From Pollenia angustigena (Eukaryota; Arthropoda; Insecta; Diptera; Polleniidae): a stretch of DNA of 64,000 nucleotides. The notes beneath the pieces were generated by a model, which was given only the letters and a program-made list of their open reading frames with translations, was not told the origin of the DNA and made no database searches. The DNA lies in the NCBI GenBank assembly GCA_930367215.1, contig OV884059.1, forward strand, positions 229,647,803 through 229,711,802, given 5' to 3'. Shown here in pieces: positions 45,897 to 56,833 of this stretch. How positions within the stretch are numbered: the first letter of the stretch is position 1; every line of letters begins with the position of its first letter. The position numbers were made by a program, and so were the translations under genes.

Positions 45897-46034
45897 TAAT
45901 TGTTTAAACTGCAATATTTTTGCATTTAATTTGTATCAAAATTATTAAAAGTTTATTCTCCAAAAAAAAAAAAAAAAAAAATGGCTTATTAAACTACATA
46001 TCTTCCAATTTTACGTTTCCCAACAAATATACTC

Positions 46035-46202
46035 ATCATATTTCCGTGAAAAAAATTACAAAGATAATAGTTCATATTGAGGAAGCTACTGTGAAATGAC
46101 AACCAAGGTAAATGTGTGAAATCGAATAGTGGGAGAGAGAAGTGTTTCTTTGCAAATTTTGGCTAAAAACACCAATGAATACCAGTACAAAGTGAATATT
46201 TA
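46035..46202 (+). pseudogene. Decayed fourth MBF2-family gene, second exon
   Basis: The plus strand gives ISVKKITKIIVHIEEATVK, two stops, then in frame VSLQILAKNTNEYQYKVNI. This matches ISMKITKILVQIAETGEE and VSLEILAQNTNGLHYRVAI of the intact gene 350 bp upstream. The central GG-V-G block is degraded, with stops. The frame is then cut by the MITE at 46204-46655; just beyond it, at about 46655-46678, the bases would read IYGLEFR and a stop, which fits the usual IYG ending of the family. No first exon was found. Confidence 0.75.
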
Positions 46203-46203
46203 G

Positions 46204-46655
46204 TCATCGTCCAGACTTGCAATTGTTGTTGCGACAATTTTTAAAAATTCAAGTTGAAACGTGTTAGCAGCAGTTCTTGAGTTAAGTGGTGAGAAAGGTG
46301 AGGAGATTGGGGACGGGTACTCAGTTTCATGTACTGTGCAATTCTGTTTTGTTTTGTTATCCTCAAACTTCTTAACTTGAAGTTGGCTGTAAGTGTATTT
46401 GTATTAATATATAAAATATAAAAAGGAGAAGTGGAAAGACAAGATAAAAATACAAAAATTTCAAAAATAGAATTTCATAATCTAAATACATACTAATGCA
46501 ATTTTAAATCAGAATTTTAAAAAATTTGCAGTAACAAAAATTACAAGTCTGGACGACAACAAAACAGAATTGCAGCATACATGAAACTGAGTACCCCTCC
46601 CAAATCTTCTCACCCATAAGCTCAAGAATTGAGGCAACAAAAGTCTGGACGATGA
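46204..46655. mobile_element. 452-bp MITE with TCATCGTCCAGACTT ends
   Basis: The perfect inverted ends TCATCGTCCAGACTT have matching subterminal blocks GTACCCGTC / CCTCCC and ATGAAACTGAGTACCC-like words in both arms. It is inserted in the MBF2 pseudogene. The target duplication cannot be fixed. Confidence 0.8.
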
Positions 46656-46922
46656 TATACGGATTAGAATTTAGGTAACATCAAAATTTAAGCTGCTATT
46701 TATTATGCGCCCCATACACTTTTCAATTGTCAACTGAGTCTTTCAACTGAATTGATGCTTGGGCACACACTTCATCAGCTGAGTTGAAAGACTTCAAATT
46801 AATTTTAAAATTTAATGATATAAAAGACAATTTTTAAAATACTTAACTTTTTGCAAAAGAAAACTACAAACAATAATTTTGACAGCTAATCAACACACAG
46901 TACAATCGAATTGAAAGATTTA

Positions 46923-47219
46923 GGGCTAAAAAATCAGAGCAAGTTAAACTCTCTTTTTGGTTTAAAATGTGTTTAAACCAACAAATCTATAAATCACTAA
47001 ACACATAAACCCTCTTTAAACGCATAAAGTTGGGCGTTTAAACTACCAATACAGACCATATGAATTAGATAAGATTTATCGTAGTGCGGCCACATGTTAT
47101 TTTTTTGACAACATATAATACATGGGACACTGATTTATAGTTGTTGAGTTTAAACTACATATAAGTTCAAGTTTAGTTCAACTAAACCAGCGTTTAAACC
47201 ATCAGTGATTTATTAGCCA
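46923..47219. mobile_element. 297-bp PIF-like MITE (GGCTAA ends), copy 1
   Basis: The ends GGGCTAAAAAATCAGAG and the inverted TGGCTAATAAATCACTG are flanked by TTA on both sides. An inverted copy of the same length is at 60637-60933. TTTAAAC words are repeated inside. Confidence 0.9.
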
Positions 47220-47847
47220 TTAGTAGTCAACTTCAAAAAACTCAAAATCTTTTGATTTTTCTTCAACCAACTCGACAACAGTCAAACTTATCAGTCAGCC
47301 ATACACGCTTTGATTTGGAGAAAACCCGACTCAGTTGACAACTGAATTGAACAGTGTTCCCAGTTTTGGGGATTTATCCCCAAATTGAGGATTTTTTTTT
47401 TTAAATTGGGGATACAAATTTTGTGAAAATCCCCAGGGGGTTTTTTGGTGCAAAGCACTTTTTTAGCTGGGGGTTTTTGGGGATAATTTATTATTATTAA
47501 TTTAATTTTGGCAATGGTAAGACCGATTTGGTCAAGATGTGGGTACAAATTTTAGTCTTTTTTTTGGTTTCAAACTATTTCAAAAACTTGTTGAAATAGT
47601 TTTAAATATGCTTTTTGTACCAACTAGCGTTACTTCTGTTGATGAGTTATTAGGAGCTCTTCTTAGACTAAAAACACACTTTAAAATAATGAAGCTTGCT
47701 GTGACAAATTTATTCAATAATCTTAAATGCACTTTTTTAACAAACAACATTTAAAACAAAATTGCATTGGCTTATGAATTAGAAGATTATGATTCCCTAG
47801 TTTTGGAAATGATAAATATGTAAAATTGGTAAATAGGTTAAATTGTA

Positions 47848-49101
47848 AGGGCCGATGTTGAATGTGAACCACACCTAAACGCCAAGTTTTTTTCCGAATT
47901 TTATTTGACATTTCTCTATTTCAGACTTACTCAATTTGAACCATGGAGAGATACACAATCCAACAACGTGTTAAAGTTATCCAGACTTATTATGCAAATG
48001 GGCGTTCAAATCAAAATGCATATCGTGCACTTCGTGATTTTTTTGGTCAATTTGATCGTCCAAATGTGCGTACAATCGCAAAAATCGTGGAAAAATTCGA
48101 GCAAACCGGGTCTGTAGAAGATGTGAGAATACCAGTGCATGCTCATACAGCTCGTACTGCAGAAAATATTGCTGCTGTTCGCGATAGTGTGGCTGAAGAG
48201 CCGTTCACCTCAACTCGTCATCGTGCCCAACAATTGATGAACATTATGCATAAAGACTTGCATTTACACGCTTACAAGGTGCAATTGGCTCAAGAACTAA
48301 AGCCTCTTGACCATTCCAAACGTCGTGAATGGGCAGAATGGTGGCAAGAAATGGCAACAGTGGATGATCAATTTTCGAAGAAAATCATCTTCAGTGATGA
48401 GGCACATTTTCACCTCAGTGGATTCGTCAATAAACAGAATTGCCGCATTTGGGCGAATGAGAATCCAAGAGTGATTGTCGAAAAACCAATGCACCCACAA
48501 AGAGTGACTGTTTGGTGCGGTTTATAGGCTGGCGGCATCATCGGGCCGTATTTTTTCCAAAATGAGGCCGGTCAGGCAGTTACTGTGAATGGTGTTCGCT
48601 ATCGTGAGATGATAACGAACTTTTTATGGCCCGAATTGGAAGATATGGATGTGGACGATATGTGGTTTCAGCAGGACGGTGCCACTTGCCACACAGCTAA
48701 CGAAACAATGGCTCTTTTGCGCAACAAATTCAATGGCCGTGTTATGTGTTATCTCACGTAATGGCGATGTCAATTGGCCGCCAAGATCATGTGATTTGAC
48801 ACCGTTGGACTTTTTTCTTTGGGGTTATTTGAAAGAAAAGGTGTACGTCGATAAGCCAGCAACAATTCAAGAGCTAAAGGATGAGATAATTCGGCACATT
48901 AACGGCATAGAACCTCCATTATGCCTCAGGGTCATCGAAAATTTGGACCATCGGATGGAGGTGTGCCGCCGTGGTCGCGGCGCCCATTTGGCCGATATTT
49001 TGTTCCATACATAATTGAGTAATACCAATATATCATAATAAAATAAAATTACAATAATTTCCTAAATAGTTTGTGTTTTATTCAAAATCAACATCGGCCC
49101 T
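47848..49101 (+). mobile_element. DD41D (rosa-type) mariner, near full length
   Basis: 1254 bp with perfect 14-bp ends AGGGCCGATGTTGA. TA precedes the left end; the right flank is TG, one base off the expected TA. It encodes a transposase with two inactivating mutations (next entry). It is the innermost layer of the nest 46710-49391. Confidence 0.9.
47943..49014 (+). pseudogene. DD41D mariner transposase, two inactivating mutations
   Basis: Starts METhionine at 47943 (MERYTIQQRVKVIQTYYANG). The N-terminal 65 residues carry the helix-turn-helix DNA-binding region (AYRALRDFFG, RTIAKIVEKFEQTGS). The catalytic domain has IIFSDEAHF with the first aspartate at residue 152, MWFQQDGATCH with the second at 245, and PPRSCDLTPLDFFLWGY with the third; 41 residues separate the last two, which defines the DD41D (rosa) group rather than the usual DD34D. 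The frame is broken by a TAG at 48525-48527 where relatives would carry Trp, and by a 7-bp near-tandem duplication (TGTTATG, about 48738-48744) that shifts frame before the third aspartate. The rest is open to the natural stop at 49014. Recently alive, now dead. Confidence 0.9.
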
Positions 49102-49400
49102 TGAAATTTATTAAAGCATAATTATTATTCTTTTGCGTTTTTACGTAACCCTTGTTACATACTATACATGTATACATAGACACGTAGAACTCAAAGAATA
49201 AATAACATTAGTTTTAATAATATTACACAAACGGATTTATTTAAATAAATCGAAAATCCATTGACATAATATTTTTTTTTTTAATAAAATGTGGGGATTT
49301 TTGGGGATAAGAAAATGGCTATTTTAGGGATTTTTGGGGATGAAAAATCTTAATAAAACTGGGAAATTTTGGAATTGAATCGTGTATGAGCTGCTTTATT

Positions 49401-49661
49401 GCTGGTTCACACAGGTCAAGTTTACTTGAACAGTTTTATTTAAATTTTCTTTTGAACTTGCGTTCACGTTCATGCACAAAATTAATTTTTCTTTTCTTTT
49501 CCTTCAACTTTGTAGCTTTTTATTATATTACGGATGAAAAAAGAAAAGAAAAATACAAAACTGACTGGTACGGTCAAGTATGTACCCCTTTCCATTCTCT
49601 TTACCCCTCTCTCCTAAAAGCTCAAGACTTGAAGAGTCAAACTTGACCTGTGTGAACCAGC
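49401..49661. mobile_element. 261-bp MITE with GCTGGTTCACACAGGTCAAG ends
   Basis: Perfect inverted ends of at least 24 bp bound a body with CTTGAACAG / GACTTGAAGAG arms. The target duplication is ambiguous (CTTTATT against CTTATTT). Confidence 0.85.
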
Positions 49662-50271
49662 ACTTATTTACAATACATTATTTAAGACCAGTGCTGCCAA
49701 CGCTTTATGATGACACATTGCTTAATCTTTGACTTAGAATGTATTAGCAATATATTGCTTTAAATCGCGAAATACAGGATTTTTGATTTTTTAGAATAAA
49801 ACAAAATGTACGTATGCTACAATAGTCCTATTCACATTCTTGTGCACATAGTCTTGCATCGTAGCACTAGTAAAATGGTATGGTATATTTTTTCTCTACA
49901 CCAACAAAATATACAGCAATGCATTTGCTAATCTTTTGTTAATATGCAATACATATGTATATAATAGGGTATTCATTTAATCGACTTTTTCCTTTAATCG
50001 CTCGATTAATTAATAATTATAATTAACCGAGATTTTGGATTTATCGGTTAATAATCGGTTAGTTTTGTTTTTGATCGGTTAACCGATTAATCAAGTTTTT
50101 TTTATAATTATGGTAATTTCAGTATATAAAATTGCATTATTTGTTTATTATTTGGAGTTTATGACTAAAAAAACAATAACATATCAAACATAACAATTCG
50201 TGAACTAAAACGAGCAAACAAAAAAACAATTCATAAATATGTAATATACATACATTTTTTTAATTACACAG

Positions 50272-51606
50272 AAAAAATTATTGCCGAATTATTTTCAAAC
50301 AAACGCTTGTTTGAAAATTATTTTAATTTCTACAAATTTTTTTACTGATTCAATTTAAAATTTTTGTTTGATATTTATTTAACCAACAAAAATGTTGACA
50401 ACCATTCAAAAATATAATACACGCGTTATTAGTTTCAAGTTTTCATAATTTTGTATGAAATATTTAACGCTTTTTAATGTTGTCGTCTTTTGCATTTTTT
50501 TATTTGATCGTAAGCAACACTTTCTAATGTGAAATATAAGAACTACAACAAAAAACACATACAGTCTATTTTTGGACACTTTACAAAAGTACAACAGTAA
50601 TGGCCATTTTCTCAATGTATCGACAAACTGCCTGTTACTTAATGTCAACATAAATTTATTGGACCGATAAACTGTCCGTTAACGATTTTGGGTTTCTCAA
50701 TATACCGACAAAAAACATTGTTTTAAGCTGGCAACGCCACTCAAAATACATGTAAAAGTTGGGAGTCAGCTGATTGAATTTATCTGTACGGCAAATAAAA
50801 GGAAAATAAATAATTGGCAGATGAGTGCCGGTTAGCTTTGCAATAAAATCGAAGCAAATGAGACATTGAGAAAACCAAATTTCTTTAATGTGCAGTTTTT
50901 CGTTGGGAAAAAAGATAATTGCCTAATGAGAAAATGGCCATAAGAAAGATGAAGAGGTTTGAAGTAAAAAAAAAACAAAAAAATAGCAGGTAAAAAACGT
51001 TTCACTCTTTTTAAACAACAACAACATTATAAGAAACAAAATCAATTTTTGGTTGGTTTCAAAGTTGGTTAAAAAAAACCAAAATCCCGTATTCAATTTT
51101 TTTCAAACTGTTTGCTTAAATACATCAAATACAAAAATATAATGACGAAAAACATATCGAGTCGGTCTGTCGCCGTTTTTGGGTTACATTTCTTCTTCAT
51201 TAGCAAAGGAAAGGATACAGCAACTGTGAGTGATGACGAAAAACATTGTGTGTATAAAAAAAGACTTCGTTCAAAAATTATTCCAGCAAAAAAATGTGTC
51301 TCAAAGCCAGCCGGCCGCTCTGCTCTCTCTGCCATCATCTTCTAATAAAGTGCCTGCTTGTGTGCGCATCATTGCTTGTGCAAAAACCTTTTTTTTTAAT
51401 TTGAAATTTAGTATATGAATTTCAGTAAACGTTTTGTTTGATTCAGTTAAATTATTTGTTTGAAAAAATCAGTGTTTTTTTCAATAAACAAAATGCAAAT
51501 AAATTGTTTGAATATGCGAATTTGTTTATAGGACCGATTTCAGACAAAAAATTGTTTGATTCTACAAATTTTTTGTTTGAATTGGAAAAATAATTTTTTC
51601 TGTGTA
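50272..51606. mobile_element. TIR element with ACACAGAAAAAATTATT ends
   Basis: ACACAGAAAAAATTATT is inverted at the two ends; CAAACAA..TTTGTTTGAA words lie in both arms. The same terminal motif bounds 58040-58860 and occurs at 33448. It contains the PIF-like MITE at 50601-50940. Open frames at 51093-51345 are on opposite strands of the same stretch, and neither is recognisable. Confidence 0.7.
50601..50940. mobile_element. PIF-like MITE (TGGCCATTTT ends), uninterrupted copy
   Basis: The 14-bp perfect ends TGGCCATTTTCTCA are flanked by TAA (50598-50600, 50941-50943). 340 bp. It is the empty-site reference for the mariner at 16460. Confidence 0.9.
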
Positions 51607-51717
51607 ATACACCTTGTGTACTAATTATGTTATTGTTATGTTATTGGTTTTTTAGTAATAAACTCCAAATAATAAACAAATAATGCATATCGTCATAATA
51701 TCCTAAATAATAGTTTA

Positions 51718-52112
51718 CAATTGAAGCACAGCCGCGAATAACGTTTTAAGTTACAATATAATAATTTTTCAGGAGAGCAAAAAAACGTGTTTTTGACAGG
51801 CAGGATTATTTGTTTTAAAAAACTTTTTTTTCTATTTTAAAAAATAATGATAATAAAAACTTTTATGCAAAAGGCTTTTAAAATATTATTCCGCTTTGCA
51901 AAACTATTTCGGTTACATCATTTTAATAGTAACTTACATCGTTCTTCCGCTGGCTGGCACTTTGTATGCCATTTTGAAGACGTTAAGGTGAATAATTTTG
52001 GGTGATTTGATGTTTAAACTGTGTAAGAGAGCAAGGTTAACTGTTATCTGCTAAAAAACAGTTTTTACAAAATGTGGCGTTTACAACGTTATTCGCGGCT
52101 GTGCTTCAATTG
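51718..52112. mobile_element. 395-bp MITE with CAATTGAAGCACAGCCGCG ends
   Basis: Inverted ends of about 28 bp, CAATTGAAGCACAGCCGCG then AATAACGTT, with TTTA at both flanks. Confidence 0.85.
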
Positions 52113-52189
52113 TTTAAAATAAATAAAAATAAAAATTTTGATGCTGTGTTCATTGATTCGTCCTAACTGTACAGTAGTTCACAGCAGTC

Positions 52190-52439
52190 ATATCGTCGGC
52201 TTATTATGCAAACCTGCTAACTCACTTTCAGCATGTTTTACAGGAGAGACGAAAAACTTTTTATTTTCCCTATTTACAGCTTGATAAAATAAAAAATAGA
52301 GCTAGTCTTACACACTTCAAGACTTAAATAGAAGAAAAACTAAATGCGACGAGGCTTATCTTTTTCTAGCACACGGCATCAACATCTCAATTTAAATAAA
52401 AAGTGGATTTAGCCGGTTTGCATATTAAGCCGACGATAT
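52190..52439. mobile_element. 250-bp MITE with ATATCGTCGGCTTA ends
   Basis: The inverted ends ATATCGTCGGCTTATTATGC and ATATCGTCGGCTTAATATGC both continue to AAACC. Target duplication not resolved. Confidence 0.8.
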
Positions 52440-53194
52440 ATATTTCTTGTTATTATTTGAAGACATAAGACTTTATGACTTCCTTGTGAATCCCCCAAAT
52501 ATGTATTTAAAAAAAAATAAAATGAGATAATTTTATTAGTTATTTCAATAGTTAAAGGAGATCTTGTAAAATAATCTTTTAGAAAAGTAATTTGGTTTAA
52601 ATGGTTAGGATTAAAGCGATTTTTTTCTTTAGCTTTGACAAACCTTGACTTGGAAAAAATTCTTTTACTTATCGTAGATCCAATTTCTCAGTCCTTTTCC
52701 AGGATTTCTCTAAACATAAAACATACTCCATTATGCCATTAGAGTTTTTTTTAACATTTTTAACACTTCTAATTGTTTCGGTTAATTCTGTTAAAATACT
52801 GATATGAGAAGGTATATGTATGTATGAGAAACGTCAAACAAAAAAAGGTGTTGACAATCAAAAATTTAATCCATTTTTCGCCACATTCCTGCTGATCGAA
52901 GATGAACATAAAAAAATTTAAAAACATTTTAATTTAAGTCACCGGTCGGCGGAAAATTGGTTTAAGTGAAGGTCACTGAACACCATCTTTGTTTGTATAA
53001 AATATACATTTTGTAAATGAGACGAAACTAATAATTAAAAACGAAAAAAATATGTTATAATACTACAAAATATTGAAATTTTTGTTACATCGGTTAATCG
53101 ACCGAAATTAACCGGTTTAATCGTTAATCGAAAAAAGGCAATTTGAAATTAATCGATCAGTAAATCGGGTAGTAATTAATCGGTTAACCGAATG

Positions 53195-53196
53195 AA

Positions 53197-53232
<36 letters not shown>

Positions 53233-53366
53233 TGTAATTCCCTATGCTAATCCCCGCGAAGCTTGATGCTTGTCTGCAGGAAAGAAACCAGAGTCTCTGG
53301 CGGGAATCGAACCCGCAACCCCGGGGTTGATAGACTAGCTCACTACTAGCTAGCCTACCGGGGCAC
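53195..53366 (-). repeat. tRNA-derived SINE with poly(A) tail
   Basis: On the minus strand, GTGCCCCGGTAGGCTAGCTA resembles an A-box region and GCGGGTTCGATTCCCGC forms a perfect T-arm with B box. A body with CCTGCAGACAAGCATCAAGC follows, then an A run (T run at 53201-53227 on the plus strand). The acceptor stem does not pair, so it is not a working tRNA. Confidence 0.75.
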
Positions 53367-53931
53367 TCAGTATATATACTCGACGTATGCAATACTTAAT
53401 TGCAAACCGGCAGCTGACACTCAGTGACACTATTTATCAATCAGCTGTTAATTTCGTGTTTTGCAACAAGCTTTGTAAAATAAACCAAAGAGGTCATTCA
53501 CAATTGATAGAAAATATAACAATCTCAAATGCACAAGATTGTGAATAGGGGTAATTTATTATTTGCGTATTAAGTTTAGTTTTGTTTAGTTTTATTTTCT
53601 AGAGCCTTTTTTAACAATAAAAGAACAATAAACAATATAAGTAGTATCGAGAAAACTTAAGACTATAACGTATTATCTTAATAACATTTTCATAAAAACA
53701 GCTCCATGCTTATAACTTTAAAAAGTGGAATTATTACAATAAAAATAAAACTTATGTATTGATACATATGAATACATATATTATGCTCTTGCTCCCGAAG
53801 CTAACATGTTATGAGAGTAGTTCTCCTTAATAAGCTTAATACTAATTAACAAAATGACTTAGATAAAAGAAATATACATACAATTAAAACAAAAAACAAA
53901 AACTTACTACCCCCCTGTCGGACATTCAGTT
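53367..53931. other. Possible 3' untranslated region of the LINE
   Basis: Read on the minus strand, this stretch follows the coding region of the LINE once the insertion 53932-55207 is set aside, and holds AATAAAACTAAACAAAAC-like sequence near 53575-53610. This is a tentative assignment by position; no match to another copy is available here. Confidence 0.3.
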
Positions 53932-55207
53932 AACTTTAAATTAACTGAAAGCTAACTATTTCTCAAGTAGTGGTGGTTGACACTTGTATTACTTTTATAT
54001 GGAATTAACTAACTATTTTAACATTGCGATGTCCTAGGAAGTAGTCAATTGTCCGACTCTGCATTACTTGCAGTTAACTTTAAAGTTAGCTACCTAGCCG
54101 TTAACTTAAATTTAACTTTTTGTAGCTAGCTATAAACTTACTACTTTAAGTTGGTTTTTGTAAATTAACTATTTTATTAAAATTGTATTTAGTTATTTTA
54201 TTTAATTTTTTATTTATAGTATAACCTGTGCCCATGTTCTGCAACTCTCGCGTCGAGAAGGTTTTCGATTGAAATGTGTGATATGAAACAAAAATGCCAT
54301 TAATTGAAACAAACAGCTGTTTTTCTTACTTAACTGTGTATGTAACTTTTTTGGCGAGTACAAGCTGTCACGTAAGGAAATTACTAGCCAATTTACAGAA
54401 AAAGTGTGTCTGTAACATTTTGGTGAGAAAAGTTCCCGCTTTGAACTGCCAAATAAACTCACGAATAAAAATGGGGCGAGAAAAAATTTTAACACTAAAA
54501 AACAATTAAAAATGCAAAATGCAAAGAATAATAATAATAATATTTTATTCTTGGCACATTTTTTATTGTTTTATTATTTTGCTTTTAACATTTTTATAAA
54601 ATATACGAATGTCTTCAAAGCTCATTTGCAAACAACAAACATTAAAGTCGGTCTTTACACAATTCGGCATAGCCGACGGTTGTGTTTTCGCCGCCGTCGT
54701 TGAAAATTTTTCAATTTAAGTAAATTTTGGTCGCCGTCAACGATATGTGTTACTGGCGTTCTGAACGTCTGCAATGTCACATCGGCTTCGAGTGCAATAT
54801 TATGATATTTATAACGTAACGACGTAATCTCTTTTGATAGTTTCCGACATGAGTTACAGACACACATTTTTCTCACTTTTCGAGAAACGATGGAATATTT
54901 TGTTTCACATCTTTTCGATGCAAGAAGTTCTCATAAAAGTTACAGAACATGGGTACTGGCCATTACCGATTACCAATTTCTACTCCTTATATTGTAATAA
55001 TGGCCCTAAATAATTAAATCTTTTGTGGGTCTTGGAGCTGTTTGTTTGCCAATCGACTTGGCTCTCTCTACTTAAAATTCACAGTGTTTGTATACACTTC
55101 GGTTAATGTAAATTTTGCATTGCCTAGTAGTTGGCTTTAAGTTAGTCTATACAAGCTAACTTAAAGTTGGCTTTTTTGTAGTTAGCTACTCATTTGACGG
55201 CAGGGCC
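53932..55207. mobile_element. TIR element with CCTGTCGGACATTCAG ends, in the LINE
   Basis: The left CCTGTCGGACATTCAG and the inverted right CCTGCCGTCAAATGAG are similar. Both arms repeat GTTAGCTA, GTTAACTTTAAA and AAAGTTGGCTTTTT words. It contains the MITE at 54226-54959 and terminates the LINE reading frame after a THRG sequence. Confidence 0.6.
54226..54959. mobile_element. CCCATGTTCTG TIR element, copy A (734 bp)
   Basis: The ends CTGTGCCCATGTTCTGCAAC and the inverted CCAGTACCCATGTTCTGTAAC are similar. TGTGTCTGTAAC-type words recur in both arms. The inverted copy B is at 61967-62660. A minus-strand frame with CVCNSCRKLSKEITSLRY is kept in both copies (see findings). Confidence 0.8.
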
Positions 55208-56833
55208 TCTATGTGTACCTGAAGAACTCTTTGTATAAAATGGAGGACAAATATTCATAAGTAAATTGTAATTTGGAGGCTCTTCATTAATAAAGCCTAC
55301 AGGTGATAAATAATTTATGTTAGACCAACTAAAATTTTGTTGATAAATAAAAGAATTCTTAATAAATTCATTTTCATGAAATGAAAGTCTTGTTATTAAC
55401 CTTTTTATGATATCACAAGCATATAACCCAATTGGAGTAATTTTAGAATGATTATAAATAAAAATATTTGAATATCGCTTACAATTCGATTCAAAATTTT
55501 TCCCTAAACAAAGCCTTAAGACTTTCCTTTCAAAAATGTCCATTTCCCTGATTATTATAGGGGAAATACTAAACCAAATGGGAAATCCATAAAGAAAGAG
55601 CGGTCTTAAACTAGTCTTATACAGCAACAATTTGGTTTTCTTCGGCAAATTTTTATTATACATTAATCTTGAAAATAAGCTTTCCTTAAAACGAATCGCG
55701 CATGTTTATTAAACTTAAAAAGTTTATTAAAATTAATTCCAAGATATTTAATACTATCTTTAAAGGGAATTTCGACATCATTAAGAAATAACTTCAGATT
55801 TTTACTTTCTGGAACGACAAAACTTTTACATTTGCCAGATGCATTTCGAATACAAATAGCTTCACATTTAGATGCATTCATTTTAACTCCCCAGTTATCA
55901 TAGAAATTTTTAACTTTCCTCAAATGATGTGAAACTTGTCTTAACGCATTTAATGGAGATTCGTTATGAGCATAAAGCAGAGAATCATCAGCATACAATA
56001 AACTTAAAGAATTGGATACTATATGAAGAAAGTCATACATAAAAATGTTGTATAGAAGTGGAGCTAAAACAGAACCTTGTGGAACGCCACATTTAACATT
56101 TTCAAGATTTGATAACCTATTATTAAGCTTATGCAAAATTTTCCATCTGATAAATAACTTTGCAAAAGTTTAACAATAGAAGCATTGAATCCAATTTGAA
56201 TCATTTTAAATAATATACCATCGTGAAAAGCATGATCAAAAGCCTTTTCTACATCCAATGATATTGCAACTGTACAGTAACGTCTTCGTAAGTTATAAAC
56301 TATATCACTGTGAAATTTGAATAAAGTGTCAACTGTTGAATGATCATTTTTAAAACCAAATTGCAAATCAGGAATATAACTTCCAAATAATCCCAAATCC
56401 ATTTTCTTACGAATAATTTTTTCAAACAATTTACCTAGATTTGAAAGTAACGATATAGGTCGTAAATTATTAATATCAGTACTGTTTGTTTTTTTTGCAA
56501 TTGGTATAATTTTCGAAATTTTCCACTGAGCTGGAAAATACGAGTTATTTAAACAGTTATTGAAAATTATAGTTAAATATTCAAAAGCCTTCATTGGAAG
56601 TTTTCTTATAATAAAATTCGAAATATTATCTAAACCATAAGATTTTTATTATTAATAACTTTACATGTTTCTACCAATTCATCTAAAGAAGTAAGATCTA
56701 AAAGCTTTTCGTTATTAATGGAAGAAAAATTATTTGAAAAAGAATATTTAAAAACTGGAACATTAAATACTGTATTATCAATAATCTCAGAAATTTTTGC
56801 AGTATTTTCACTTGGCGCTGAATGACTGTAAAT

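Larger units (their letters stand above)
47352..49371. mobile_element. hAT-like element with 8-bp TSD, host to the mariner
   Basis: GAATTGAA flanks both ends (47344-47351, 49372-49379). The ends are CAGTGTTCCCAGTTTT and, inverted, CAAAATTTCCCAGTTTT. Both arms are rich in TTTTTGGGGATAA and ATCCCCAAA words. Without the mariner it is about 765 bp and appears non-autonomous. Confidence 0.85.
46710..49391. mobile_element. Outer TIR element with CATACAC..GTCAACTGAGTC ends
   Basis: The left end CCCATACACTTTTCAATTGT and right end (inverted CTCATACACGATTCAATTCA) both continue to TTGTCAACTGAGTC. The right arm is interrupted by the hAT at 47352. Single arms of the same family lie at 20755-20900 and 57180-57305; the latter gives the uninterrupted sequence at the hAT insertion site. 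Confidence 0.7.
49966..53200. mobile_element. AATCGG-rich TIR element, full copy (about 3.2 kb)
   Basis: The left end AGGGTATTCATTTAATCG and the inverted right end AGTATTCATTCGGTTAACCG are followed in both arms by many GGTTAATCG / GATCGGTTAACC words. At least four TIR elements are nested inside. The other copy (34585-35345 plus 37640-38092) lies between the MBF2 paralogs. No coding sequence was recognised. Confidence 0.7.

Noticed and set aside
45681..45914. 77-residue minus-strand open frame
   Set aside because: Antisense shadow of the second exon of the third MBF2 gene.
51093..51345. Two overlapping open frames on opposite strands (81 and 77 residues)
   Set aside because: Both lie inside a TIR element. 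Neither has a recognisable motif, and their overlap suggests chance.
53280..53366. A tRNA gene on the minus strand
   Set aside because: The T-arm is perfect, but the acceptor stem does not pair and a poly(A) tail follows, so it is a SINE head.
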